From assembly GCF_014235875.1 (NCBI RefSeq), contig NZ_JACJUK010000004.1, forward strand, positions 186,001-250,000: 64,000 bases of DNA. Reading direction: 5' to 3'. Position numbers and translations under genes: made by a program. Positions 34,230 to 41,984 of this stretch are shown here, one piece after another. Every line of letters starts with the position of its first letter. The stretch's first letter is position 1. The notes below the pieces were generated by a model. That model did not search any database. It saw only the letters and a program-made list of their open reading frames with translations, and had not been told where the DNA came from. Origin of the DNA: Croceivirga lutea. GTDB taxonomy: Bacteria; Bacteroidota; Bacteroidia; Flavobacteriales; Flavobacteriaceae.

Positions 34230-34710
34230 ATTTTGCTTTGAATGGAATTAGTGAGCTATTAGCTTTTATATATAGCGGGTGTTTTGGGCTACCACTTTTG
34301 TTATAGGCTAATACGTTAGCATTAGGAAAAAGCGATTTTAATTTACGGTTCCTTTGTTGTTCATAAACAAGAGAAAAATTTCCCCAAACAAATACTACAT
34401 CTACAGCATAATTTTTGGCAATAGTTAACCATTTATCATTCTCAGAAAGTCTTTCTAGGTTTTTTAATTCAGCCGGTTTTGTTGCAATTCTAGGAAAACA
34501 ATTGCCTATGATAAACCCACCATAATTATTGTGCTTTGCAATTAAACCTATTTTTTTGGTGGTAGGATCATCATTAACTGCATTGGCCTTAGACGGATTC
34601 AACCCTATAAAAAGCACCTTTGGCAAAGTAACATTCCATGTACGCCAAAGTAAGAAGCGGTACTTTTTACAATCGCTTAAAATGGCACCTTTTGGGGTAT
34701 CAAAGTTCAT
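34219..34710 (-). CDS. DUF1643 domain protein
   Basis: A 163-residue soluble protein recognised as DUF1643 from LLWRTWNVTLPKVLFIGLNP, SKANAVNDDPTTKK and VVFVWGNFSL. The function is unknown; the fold has been suggested to resemble uracil-DNA-glycosylase-like nucleotide-binding proteins, which I cannot test here. The ATG at 34708-34710 shares one base with the stop of the upstream esterase gene (TAATG), so this start is preferred over an in-frame upstream extension to 34749. A cytoplasmic protein of this kind in a run of exported carbohydrate enzymes is unexpected. Confidence 0.8.
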   Translation of the reverse strand: MNFDTPKGAILSDCKKYRFLLWRTWNVTLPKVLFIGLNPSKANAVNDDPTTKKIGLIAKHNNYGGFIIGNCFPRIATKPAELKNLERLSENDKWLTIAKNYAVDVVFVWGNFSLVYEQQRNRKLKSLFPNANVLAYNKSGSPKHPLYIKANSSLIPFKAKYEN

Positions 34711-35588
34711 TAATTCTTCGGTGTTACAATACCTTCTGCTACACTCCATTCATAAAAACGCTCAATCCAACTATCTGATGGTAACCCTTGTTTACGCATA
34801 CCAAAACCATGACCACCTTTTGCATACATATGTAGTGCAACTGGTTTTTTAGCTTGTAGCATAGAAGTATATAAATCTACAGAACCTATAGCTAATCCTA
34901 AAGGGTCATCTGTTGCACAAATAATAACCATCGGAGGCATATCATCTTTAGGCTTTTGAACAGGCATGGCATCTGTCCAAAAATAAACTGGCACCAGAAA
35001 GTCTGGTCGAGACTCAGTCGTATAATTGTATCCTACGCCCATTGTAACCGCGCCACCGGCAGAGAAACCCATAAAACCTATTTTATCTGGATTTACCATA
35101 TATTTTTCAGCATTTTGCCTAACGTGTTTAATGGCATTTAATCCGTCTTGAATAGAATAGGGGATAACCTTAGCAACTTCTTCTCCAATTTTTTGCGGGT
35201 TTTCTTGGCTTAAACGCGAAATGTCAGCAACACCATCTTCACCAGTAGGAACTAAATGATATTTAAGTACAAAGGCAGTAATACCTTTATCTGTCAACCA
35301 TTTAGCTACCATATTACCTTCACTTTCAATGCTCAGGGCATAAAGCCCACCTCCAGGTGCTATGATAACAGCAGTACCAGTATTGTTTTCTTCTGAAGGT
35401 CTAAATACCTCCATTGTAGGTTTAGAAACATTGGTAACCACTTCTGTCTGCCAGATAGTTGACATATATTCTTTCTCAGGGTTAGACCAAAATACCTCTC
35501 CAGTATGTTCTTCTGGTAAATTCACTATTTCTTGTGCTGAAATCACCAAAGAAAACAGTAAAAATAATCCTAATAGCTGCTTTTTCAT
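34710..35588 (-). CDS. Exported alpha/beta hydrolase (acetyl-esterase-like)
   Basis: A 292-residue protein with a signal peptide ending LVISAQ. The alpha/beta-hydrolase core shows the oxyanion-loop segment VIIAPGGGLYALS, the nucleophile elbow GFSAGG (Ser about residue 172), the acid near ICATDDPLG, and the histidine in YAKGGHGFG. This matches the acetyl-xylan-esterase-like (BD-FAE/fold-3) group that deacetylates carbohydrates. The gene is translationally coupled to the DUF1643 gene (TAATG) and belongs to the run esterase - DUF1643 - SGNH - GH20. Substrate is unproven. Confidence 0.88.
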   Translation of the reverse strand: MKKQLLGLFLLFSLVISAQEIVNLPEEHTGEVFWSNPEKEYMSTIWQTEVVTNVSKPTMEVFRPSEENNTGTAVIIAPGGGLYALSIESEGNMVAKWLTDKGITAFVLKYHLVPTGEDGVADISRLSQENPQKIGEEVAKVIPYSIQDGLNAIKHVRQNAEKYMVNPDKIGFMGFSAGGAVTMGVGYNYTTESRPDFLVPVYFWTDAMPVQKPKDDMPPMVIICATDDPLGLAIGSVDLYTSMLQAKKPVALHMYAKGGHGFGMRKQGLPSDSWIERFYEWSVAEGIVTPKN

Positions 35589-35690
35589 TTGTTTGTTAGT
35601 TTGATTAAAAATAAGGTTTATTTGATTTAATAACTAAGATTGTTTAAAACCAATGAGTTGAGCTTAAAAATACCTTGGTACTTGGTTATA

Positions 35691-35726
35691 CAAAAAAGCC
35701 CATTTCAAGTTGTAAGAAATGGGCTT
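35691..35726 (-). terminator. Intrinsic terminator after aqpZ
   Basis: A perfect 11-bp stem (35696-35706 AAGCCCATTTC and 35716-35726 GAAATGGGCTT) with a nine-base loop. On the minus strand it is followed by a T run (35692-35697). It lies 19 bases after the aquaporin stop codon. Confidence 0.9.
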
Positions 35727-35744
35727 GCATTAAATGAATAGTAC

Positions 35745-36431
35745 TTATTCATGATTAGGGGAAATAAATTTATAAACTATACCTGCTAATATTGCTCCAA
35801 TTATTGGAGCAATCCAGAAAAGCCACAATTGCTCAACTGCCCAACCACCAGCAAAAAGGGCTTGACTTGTACTACGAGCTGGGTTTACAGAGGTATTTGT
35901 TACCGGGATACTAATAAGATGAATTAAAGTTAATCCTAAACCTATAGCTAAACCTGCGAATCCTTTTGGGGCTTTATTATGTGTTGCACCAAGAATAATA
36001 ATTAGAAACATAAATGTCATCACAATTTCTGTCACAAGAGCTGATACCATACTGTATCCACCAGGAGAGTGTTCTCCATAACCGTTGGCGGCGAATCCAC
36101 CTATTTCAAATCCTGGTTTACCAGAAACTATTAGGTAAAGAATTGCTGCTCCGGCTATACCCCCCAATAGTTGAGCTATGATGTAGGGTACAAGTTCTTT
36201 AGTTTCAAATCGACCACCTGTCCATAATCCAATAGTTACTGCTGGATTTAGATGACATCCTGAAATATGACCTATGGCATATGCCATAGTGACTACGGTT
36301 AAACCAAAGGCAAGTGCAACGCCTGCAAAGCCAATTCCTAGTTCTGGGAAAGCTGCTGCTAAAACAGCACTTCCGCAACCACCCAATACTAACCAAAGGG
36401 TTCCAATAAATTCTGCAATTAGTTTTTTCAT
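35745..36431 (-). CDS. aqpZ: Aquaporin Z-like water channel
   Basis: A 228-residue MIP-family channel with six transmembrane helices. The two half-helix motifs are NPAVT (residues 62-66) and NPARS (183-187). The constriction shows the arginine after the second NPA and His at 171-type position (LTLIHLIS), as in water-selective aquaporins. It lets water cross the inner membrane during osmotic change. It stands alone between two gaps, with a strong terminator downstream and an inverted repeat in the upstream leader (36460-36486). Confidence 0.95.
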   Translation of the reverse strand: MKKLIAEFIGTLWLVLGGCGSAVLAAAFPELGIGFAGVALAFGLTVVTMAYAIGHISGCHLNPAVTIGLWTGGRFETKELVPYIIAQLLGGIAGAAILYLIVSGKPGFEIGGFAANGYGEHSPGGYSMVSALVTEIVMTFMFLIIILGATHNKAPKGFAGLAIGLGLTLIHLISIPVTNTSVNPARSTSQALFAGGWAVEQLWLFWIAPIIGAILAGIVYKFISPNHE

Positions 36432-36459
36432 AATGTTCAGTTATTAGTTAGATAAAACA

Positions 36460-36486
36460 AGGGTTAATACATTTTAAATTAACCCT
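36460..36486. repeat. Inverted repeat between bglX-like gene and aqpZ
   Basis: AGGGTTAAT (36460-36468) and ATTAACCCT (36478-36486) are perfect 9-bp complements around a nine-base loop. On the minus strand a moderately T-rich stretch follows (TGTTTTATC), so it may terminate the GH3 transcript. It could also be an operator or leader hairpin of aqpZ, whose start is 29 bases further on. Confidence 0.5.
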
Positions 36487-36586
36487 ATAATGATATTATG
36501 ACACTAATTTTTAAGATAGGTCACTTATATCTATCTAATACTAAACGTATTAAAGTTTTTTTGTAGAGATTAGATAAGTAGTTTTA

Positions 36587-38839
36587 TTATTTAATTTTGA
36601 AACTCTTGGTAAGTCCGTTAGTAGAACAACCACCTACCATAACGGTAAATTGTCCAGGCTCAACAACTAAATTGTAATCTTGATTGTAAAACCCAAGTTC
36701 TTCAGTGCTTAATGTGAATGTTAACGTTTCTGAGTTTTTGGGTTCCAGCATAATTTTCTTAAACCCTTTTAACTCTTTAACAGGTCTTACCACACTAGCC
36801 ACATGGTCTCTCAAATACAATTGTATAACTTCTTCCCCGGCAACATTACCGGTGTTAGTTACAGTTACGGTAACGTCAACAACATCACTATCCCCTACCT
36901 TAACAGATAAATCGTTGTATTCAAAAGTTGTGTAACTTAAACCGTGACCAAAAGGGTATACCGGACTGTTTTTTTCATCGGCATAATGTGTCCAAAAGAC
37001 TATTGGTTTTTTGTCTGGTCTGCCAGTGGAGTAATGATTGTAATACAGTGGTAATTGCCCAACACTTCTAGGAAAGCTCATGGGTAATTTGCCGCTTGGG
37101 TTATAATCACCAAATACTACTTGTGCAATGGCATTACCACTTTGACTACCTAATTGCCATGCTTCAACAATTGCTGGTATATGTTCATCTTCCCATGTCA
37201 AGGTTAGCGGACGACCATTCATTAGTACTAAAACAATGTTCTTGTTAACCTCATAAACGGCTTTTAATAGTTCTGGTTGCAAACCCGGTAAATCGAGTTT
37301 TGTTCTACTTCTACCTTCACCACTCATAAAACCATGTTCTCCTAAAACCATGACCACAATTTCTGCATTTTTAGCAGCTTCAACAGCTTCAGAAATTCCG
37401 GTTTTATCAGTTGAATTGATAGTGACATGATGAAGAAAATCGGAATTATCATCAAATACCTTTGGTCCTTGAACAAATGTGTAGTCGGTAGAATAAGCAT
37501 TAAATCCTTCTAATACAGAGATTGCAGTATTATCATCAGAAGCCAAACGCCAGCTTCCGAGAGGACTATTTTTATCGTCAGCCAAATCACCAATGACAAC
37601 TATGTTTTTTTGTTGCTTGCTTAATGGAAGTAAATTGTTTTCATTTTTAAGTAAAACAATACTCTTTTTAGCCATTTCTAAAACCCCTTGATGATGGTCT
37701 TTGTGATTTAAACTAGTCTTTTCTCGTTCAGGGTTACAATATTTAAAAGGGTCATCAAAAAGACCAAGTTCGAATTTTACACGCAAAATTCGTTTAACAG
37801 CATCGTCAATTTTGGCTTCATCAACCTTACCTAACTTCACAAGATTTGTCAAATGTTTAATGTAAGCAGTAGCCTGCATATCCATGTCTGAACCTGCATT
37901 AACTGCCAGTTGGGCTGCATTTTCTAAATCTGTTGCAAAACCATGAGCAGCAAGTTCGCCTATTGAATCCCAATCAGAAACAACAAAACCATTGAAGTTC
38001 CATTTTTCTTTTAAGATTGTTTGTAGTAACATGGAATTTCCTGTTGCGGGCACACCGTTAATGATGTTAAAAGCGTTCATAAAAGTTTTTACATCTGCAT
38101 TTACTGCTGCTTTAAACGGAGGTAACACCATATTATATAAGGTGTTGGTTCCAATATCAACAGTGTTATAATCTTTTCCTGCTTCTGCAAAACCATAAGC
38201 TGCAAAATGCTTAGCGCAAGCAGCAATGGTATTGGGAGCACTTAAATCGGTTCCCTGGAATCCTTTTATTCTTGCTTCCGCAATTTTAGAACCAAGAAAA
38301 GGGTCTTCACCACCACCTTCCATAACACGGCCCCAACGTGCATCTCTAGAAATATCAACCATAGGTGCAAACGTCCAATTTAAGCCAACGGCTGAAGCTT
38401 CATCAGCAGCAATACTTGCAGACTTTTGTATGGCGTCTAAATCCCAACTGGCAGATTCAGCCAAAGGAATAGGAGCTTGTACTTTATAACCATGAATAAC
38501 ATCAAACCCAAAAAGTAAAGGAATACCTAATCTACTTTCTTCAACAACCAATTTTTGGAGTTCTCTTACTTGTTCTACACCATGTACATTAAGCATAGAC
38601 CCTACCCATCCTTTTTTTAAATGCTCATATTTTAAAGAGGCATCTCCATTTTCTGGGAGGGGTCCGGTAACATCCCAGAAACCATTGTATTGATTCATTT
38701 GTCCAACTTTTTCTTCGAGGGTCATTTTGGCCAACAATGCATCAATTTGAGATTCATATTTAGATTGTGCCATTGCGTTTTTGTTTATGGTAAAAGCCAA
38801 AATCAGTAAGATGATTTTTACCAGATTTTCAATTTTCAT
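36587..38839 (-). CDS. Glycoside hydrolase family 3 beta-glucosidase (BglX-like)
   Basis: A 750-residue exported enzyme (signal ending NKNAMAQ). Domains are the GH3 N-terminal TIM barrel (about residues 40-370) with the nucleophile Asp in GFVVSDWDS (about 286), the alpha/beta sandwich (about 400-630, with VVMVLGEHGFMSGEGRSR), and a fibronectin type III-like domain (about 670-740, VTVTNTGNVAGEEVIQLYL). The length and motif set match periplasmic BglX proteins acting on beta-glucosides. It diverges from mazG and is separated from aqpZ by a hairpin. Confidence 0.93.
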   Translation of the reverse strand: MKIENLVKIILLILAFTINKNAMAQSKYESQIDALLAKMTLEEKVGQMNQYNGFWDVTGPLPENGDASLKYEHLKKGWVGSMLNVHGVEQVRELQKLVVEESRLGIPLLFGFDVIHGYKVQAPIPLAESASWDLDAIQKSASIAADEASAVGLNWTFAPMVDISRDARWGRVMEGGGEDPFLGSKIAEARIKGFQGTDLSAPNTIAACAKHFAAYGFAEAGKDYNTVDIGTNTLYNMVLPPFKAAVNADVKTFMNAFNIINGVPATGNSMLLQTILKEKWNFNGFVVSDWDSIGELAAHGFATDLENAAQLAVNAGSDMDMQATAYIKHLTNLVKLGKVDEAKIDDAVKRILRVKFELGLFDDPFKYCNPEREKTSLNHKDHHQGVLEMAKKSIVLLKNENNLLPLSKQQKNIVVIGDLADDKNSPLGSWRLASDDNTAISVLEGFNAYSTDYTFVQGPKVFDDNSDFLHHVTINSTDKTGISEAVEAAKNAEIVVMVLGEHGFMSGEGRSRTKLDLPGLQPELLKAVYEVNKNIVLVLMNGRPLTLTWEDEHIPAIVEAWQLGSQSGNAIAQVVFGDYNPSGKLPMSFPRSVGQLPLYYNHYSTGRPDKKPIVFWTHYADEKNSPVYPFGHGLSYTTFEYNDLSVKVGDSDVVDVTVTVTNTGNVAGEEVIQLYLRDHVASVVRPVKELKGFKKIMLEPKNSETLTFTLSTEELGFYNQDYNLVVEPGQFTVMVGGCSTNGLTKSFKIK

Positions 38840-38994
38840 GATGTAGAATTTATAGCTGCATACAAGGTATTATTGTATAATTTTTTTAGAAAGGATATTT
38901 ATCAGGTTTTAGTTAATAACTAAAGATTTCTTTTAAAGCCAAGTTCAGTTAAATTCACAGAGCCTTTGTAGTTTTGATTTTTGAAATGTTAACT

Positions 38995-39780
38995 ATGAAT
39001 AGCAGGGAAAACCAACTAAAAGCTTTTGATAGGCTTTTAACTATTATGGATGAACTTAGAGAACAGTGTCCATGGGATAAAAAGCAAACTTTACAAAGTC
39101 TGCGACACCTTACCATTGAAGAAACCTATGAGCTTGGTGATGCTATTTTAGATAATGATTTAGAAGAAGTTAAAAAAGAACTTGGAGACCTATTACTACA
39201 CATAGTTTTTTATGCAAAAATTGGTTCAGAAACTCAAGATTTTGACATAGCAGACGTGGCTAATGGCATTTGTGAAAAGTTAATAAATAGACACCCACAC
39301 ATTTATGGAGATGTTGATGTGGCAAATGCAGAAGACGTAAAAAAAAATTGGGAGGCTATAAAATTAAAAGAAGGCAAAAAAAGCGTTTTAGAAGGGGTGC
39401 CTAATAGTTTACCAGCTTTGGTTAAAGCTAATAGAATTCAAGAAAAGGTAGCAGGCGTAGGTTTTGATTGGGAAAAACCTGAACAAGTTTTTGAAAAACT
39501 ACAAGAAGAGTTGGCAGAACTTAAAGAGGAAATTAAAAAAAATGATGCTGATAAGATAGAATCAGAATTTGGTGATGTCTTGTTTTCAATGGTTAATTAT
39601 GCCAGGTTTTTAGATGTAAATCCTGAAAATGCTTTAGAAAGAACCAACAAAAAATTCATGGGTAGATTTCAGTATTTAGAGGTAAAAGCAAAAGAACTTG
39701 GTAAGCATTTGGGTGATATGACTTTGTCAGAGATGAATGTGTATTGGGAGGAAGCTAAACAACAGCAACTTCAGAACTAG
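38995..39780 (+). CDS. mazG: Nucleoside triphosphate pyrophosphohydrolase MazG
   Basis: A 261-residue protein with two MazG-type all-alpha domains. The first has CPWDKKQTLQSLRHLTIEET then EEVKKELGDLLLHIVFYA, and the second EKLQEELAELKEEI then ESEFGDVLFSMVNYARF. The E-x2-E and E-x2-D metal ligands are visible. It hydrolyses NTPs or dNTPs to monophosphates as a house-cleaning enzyme. ATG 38995 gives the typical N-terminus MNSRENQLKAF; an ATG at 38986 and an in-frame TTG at 38974 are alternatives. The MATE exporter frame overlaps its end. Confidence 0.94.
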   Translation: MNSRENQLKAFDRLLTIMDELREQCPWDKKQTLQSLRHLTIEETYELGDAILDNDLEEVKKELGDLLLHIVFYAKIGSETQDFDIADVANGICEKLINRHPHIYGDVDVANAEDVKKNWEAIKLKEGKKSVLEGVPNSLPALVKANRIQEKVAGVGFDWEKPEQVFEKLQEELAELKEEIKKNDADKIESEFGDVLFSMVNYARFLDVNPENALERTNKKFMGRFQYLEVKAKELGKHLGDMTLSEMNVYWEEAKQQQLQN

Positions 39781-41185
39781 TTTCAGCTACTTATTTAATT
39801 TAAAAATAGAGGTCATCAAACAATACACAAAAGAATTCTTATACAATCTAAAATTAGCATACCCTGTAATTCTGGGAATGCTAGGGCACACGTTTGTGGC
39901 TTTTGCAGATAATGTCATGGTGGGGCAGCTTGGTACTGCCGAACTAGCGGCAGTATCTTTAGGCAATAGTCTGGTTGTATCATTTATGTATGTGGGTATT
40001 GGTTTTTCTACTGCTATAACGCCTTTGGTGGCAGAAGCTGATAGTGCAAATAAACCCAATAAAGCCAAACGCGTATTAAAACATGGTATAGTTTTATGTA
40101 CCGTTTTAGGGGTAGTACTGTTTTTATTGATTTTAGCTTGTAAACCGCTATTGTATATGGCTAAGCAACCAAAAGAAGTTGTTGATTTAGCAATACCGTA
40201 TTTAAATCTAGTAGCGTTTTCAATTATCCCCATGCTGATTTTTCAGGCATTTAGACAATTCTCTGAAGGAATGTCTCAAACAAAATTCCCCATGTATGCC
40301 ACAGTAATTGCTAATGTATTGAATGTACTTATCAATTATCTTTTAATATTTGGAAGTTTTGGCTTTCCAAAAATGGGCATTATAGGGGCAGCAATAGGCA
40401 CCTTGGTATCTAGGGTGGTAATGTTATTTTTCCTCTTTTTTGTATTAAAATATAAAGCAAAGTTTACCGCATTTGTTTCTAATTTCAATTTTAAAAAGTT
40501 AGAAAAAGCAATGTTTTCAAAATTGATAAATCTTGGTTTTCCATCCTCAATGCAAGTTTTTTTTGAGGTTGCTATTTTTACTGGAGCTGTATGGTTAAGC
40601 GGTGTTTTAGGAAAGAATGCTCAGGCTGCAAACCAAATTGCTTTGAATTTAAGTAGTATGACCTATATGGTTGGTATTGGTTTAAGTGTAGCAGCTATGG
40701 TTAGGGTCGGAAATCAAAAAGGATTGCAAAACTTCTCAGAATTAAGGCGTATAGCAAAATCTGTATTTTTTCTGACTTTGGTTATTGAAGTAGTATTTGC
40801 TTCGTTATTTCTAATTTTTAGAGAATGGCTGCCTACGCTGTATTTAGATGAAAATGATATGGTTAATAAAATGGATAATCTTGAAGTAATTGCTTTAGCA
40901 GCTAAATTACTATTTGTAGCCGCCTTTTTTCAAATTTCAGATGGTATACAAGTTGTTGTTTTAGGAGCCTTACGCGGCCTACAAGATGTTAAAATACCTA
41001 CGGTATTAACTTTTGTAGCTTATTGGTTAGTCGGCTTTCCAATTTCGTATTATTTAGGACTTTATACCAATTTAAAAAGCACCGGAATTTGGATTGGACT
41101 TTTATCAGGTTTATCAGTATCTGCGGTATTGTTGTATATTCGATTTCATCTTTTAACTAAAAAATTGATTCTTAATCAAGCATAA
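39737..41185 (+). CDS. MATE family efflux transporter
   Basis: A polytopic protein of up to 482 residues with about twelve helices in two MATE halves. It has LAYPVILGMLGHTFVAFADN and VMVGQLGTAELAAVSLGNS at the start, and MGIIGAAIGTLVSR later. Such transporters export cationic drugs or metabolites by proton or sodium antiport. The start is uncertain. The conserved N-terminus seems to begin at codon 27-29 (IKQYTKEF, 39815), where only ATC/ATA codons are present. The first legal start is ATG 39737, inside mazG, which adds about 27 residues and gives a 44-base overlap. The end shares a TAATG junction with the next gene. Confidence 0.88.
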   Translation: MCIGRKLNNSNFRTSFSYLFNLKIEVIKQYTKEFLYNLKLAYPVILGMLGHTFVAFADNVMVGQLGTAELAAVSLGNSLVVSFMYVGIGFSTAITPLVAEADSANKPNKAKRVLKHGIVLCTVLGVVLFLLILACKPLLYMAKQPKEVVDLAIPYLNLVAFSIIPMLIFQAFRQFSEGMSQTKFPMYATVIANVLNVLINYLLIFGSFGFPKMGIIGAAIGTLVSRVVMLFFLFFVLKYKAKFTAFVSNFNFKKLEKAMFSKLINLGFPSSMQVFFEVAIFTGAVWLSGVLGKNAQAANQIALNLSSMTYMVGIGLSVAAMVRVGNQKGLQNFSELRRIAKSVFFLTLVIEVVFASLFLIFREWLPTLYLDENDMVNKMDNLEVIALAAKLLFVAAFFQISDGIQVVVLGALRGLQDVKIPTVLTFVAYWLVGFPISYYLGLYTNLKSTGIWIGLLSGLSVSAVLLYIRFHLLTKKLILNQA

Positions 41186-41412
41186 TGGATTTACCTAAAT
41201 TTTTACTTGGCGATAACACAGATTATCCTAACGGAATTTTCATAGTTCATACCGAATATCCGAGATTTATTATTAACCTAGAAGATGATCAGGTAGAGTG
41301 GTTAGAAGAATTTTCAAAAGAAGATGAAGAAGAGTTGGCTACAGAAGCTGAAAGTCTAATTGAAGCGGCAGTTGCTTTTTATGACAGAGAAGTTTCTAGA
41401 TATGATGACTAA
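41185..41412 (+). CDS. Small acidic conserved protein of unknown function
   Basis: The 75-residue product (MDLPKFLLGDNTDYPNGIFI ...) is strongly acidic in its second half (EEFSKEDEEELATEAESL). It has no signal peptide or membrane segment. I believe similar short proteins occur in other flavobacteria, but I know no function. The ATG shares one base with the MATE stop (TAATG), and the PAP2 gene follows two bases after its stop. It is therefore a real translated member of a coupled run rather than a chance frame. Confidence 0.75.
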   Translation: MDLPKFLLGDNTDYPNGIFIVHTEYPRFIINLEDDQVEWLEEFSKEDEEELATEAESLIEAAVAFYDREVSRYDD

Positions 41413-41414
41413 TT

Positions 41415-41984
41415 ATGCTAGAAAATTTAATTAAAAAAGACCAAGAGCTTTTTTTATATTTAAATGGTCTTGGAACAGAGACTTGGGATGGTTTCTGGAT
41501 GTTTTTATCAGGTAAATGGAGTGCTTTACCACTATACATTCTTTTGTTATTATTGGCAATAAAGTTTTTAGGCCTAAAAAAAACAGGATTACTTTTAGTT
41601 ACCATTGCACTGCTAATTACCTGTACAGACCAGCTTTCTCAATTTTTTAAATACGGTTTAGAACGATTACGACCCTGCCATGAAGAAGAAATTTTTAAAT
41701 ACATGCGTTTGGTAAAATCTTACTGCGGAGGTAAATACAGCTTTTTTTCTGCTCATGCAGCTAATTCTATGGTAGTGGCCACTTTTTTTACCCATCTTTT
41801 TAGAAAAAAAGTTCCTTTTTTGGGTGCTTTTTTAATAGCTTGGGCAATAGGTGTGGGTTATAGCCGAATTTACATAGGCGTACATTACCCAGCAGATGTG
41901 ATAATGGGTATGTTTGTTGGTGTATTTTTTGGTTGGTTATTTTATAAACTTTTCAGGTTTACAGTTTTAAAATTGAATATTTGA
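41415..41984 (+). CDS. PAP2-family membrane phosphatase
   Basis: A 189-residue membrane protein with about five helices and the three phosphatase blocks: K-x6-RP as KYGLERLRP (residues 79-87), SAHAAN (112-117, in place of PSGH) and SR-x5-H-x3-D as SRIYIGVHYPAD (150-161). Members dephosphorylate undecaprenyl diphosphate, phosphatidylglycerophosphate or lipid A. The neighbouring GT39, flippase-like and GT2 genes suggest an undecaprenyl or lipid-A related role. It overlaps the GT39 gene by four bases. Confidence 0.9.
   Translation: MLENLIKKDQELFLYLNGLGTETWDGFWMFLSGKWSALPLYILLLLLAIKFLGLKKTGLLLVTIALLITCTDQLSQFFKYGLERLRPCHEEEIFKYMRLVKSYCGGKYSFFSAHAANSMVVATFFTHLFRKKVPFLGAFLIAWAIGVGYSRIYIGVHYPADVIMGMFVGVFFGWLFYKLFRFTVLKLNI

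Noticed and set aside
22313-38839. Possible polysaccharide utilisation locus
   Set aside because: GH97, GH20 and GH3 genes are present, but no SusC/SusD pair, no HTCS or sigma/anti-sigma regulator and no common orientation with icd and aqpZ, so a PUL call is not supported.
39787-40233. 148-codon minus-strand frame inside the MATE gene
   Set aside because: Antisense shadow of a membrane protein gene with strong family motifs on the plus strand.
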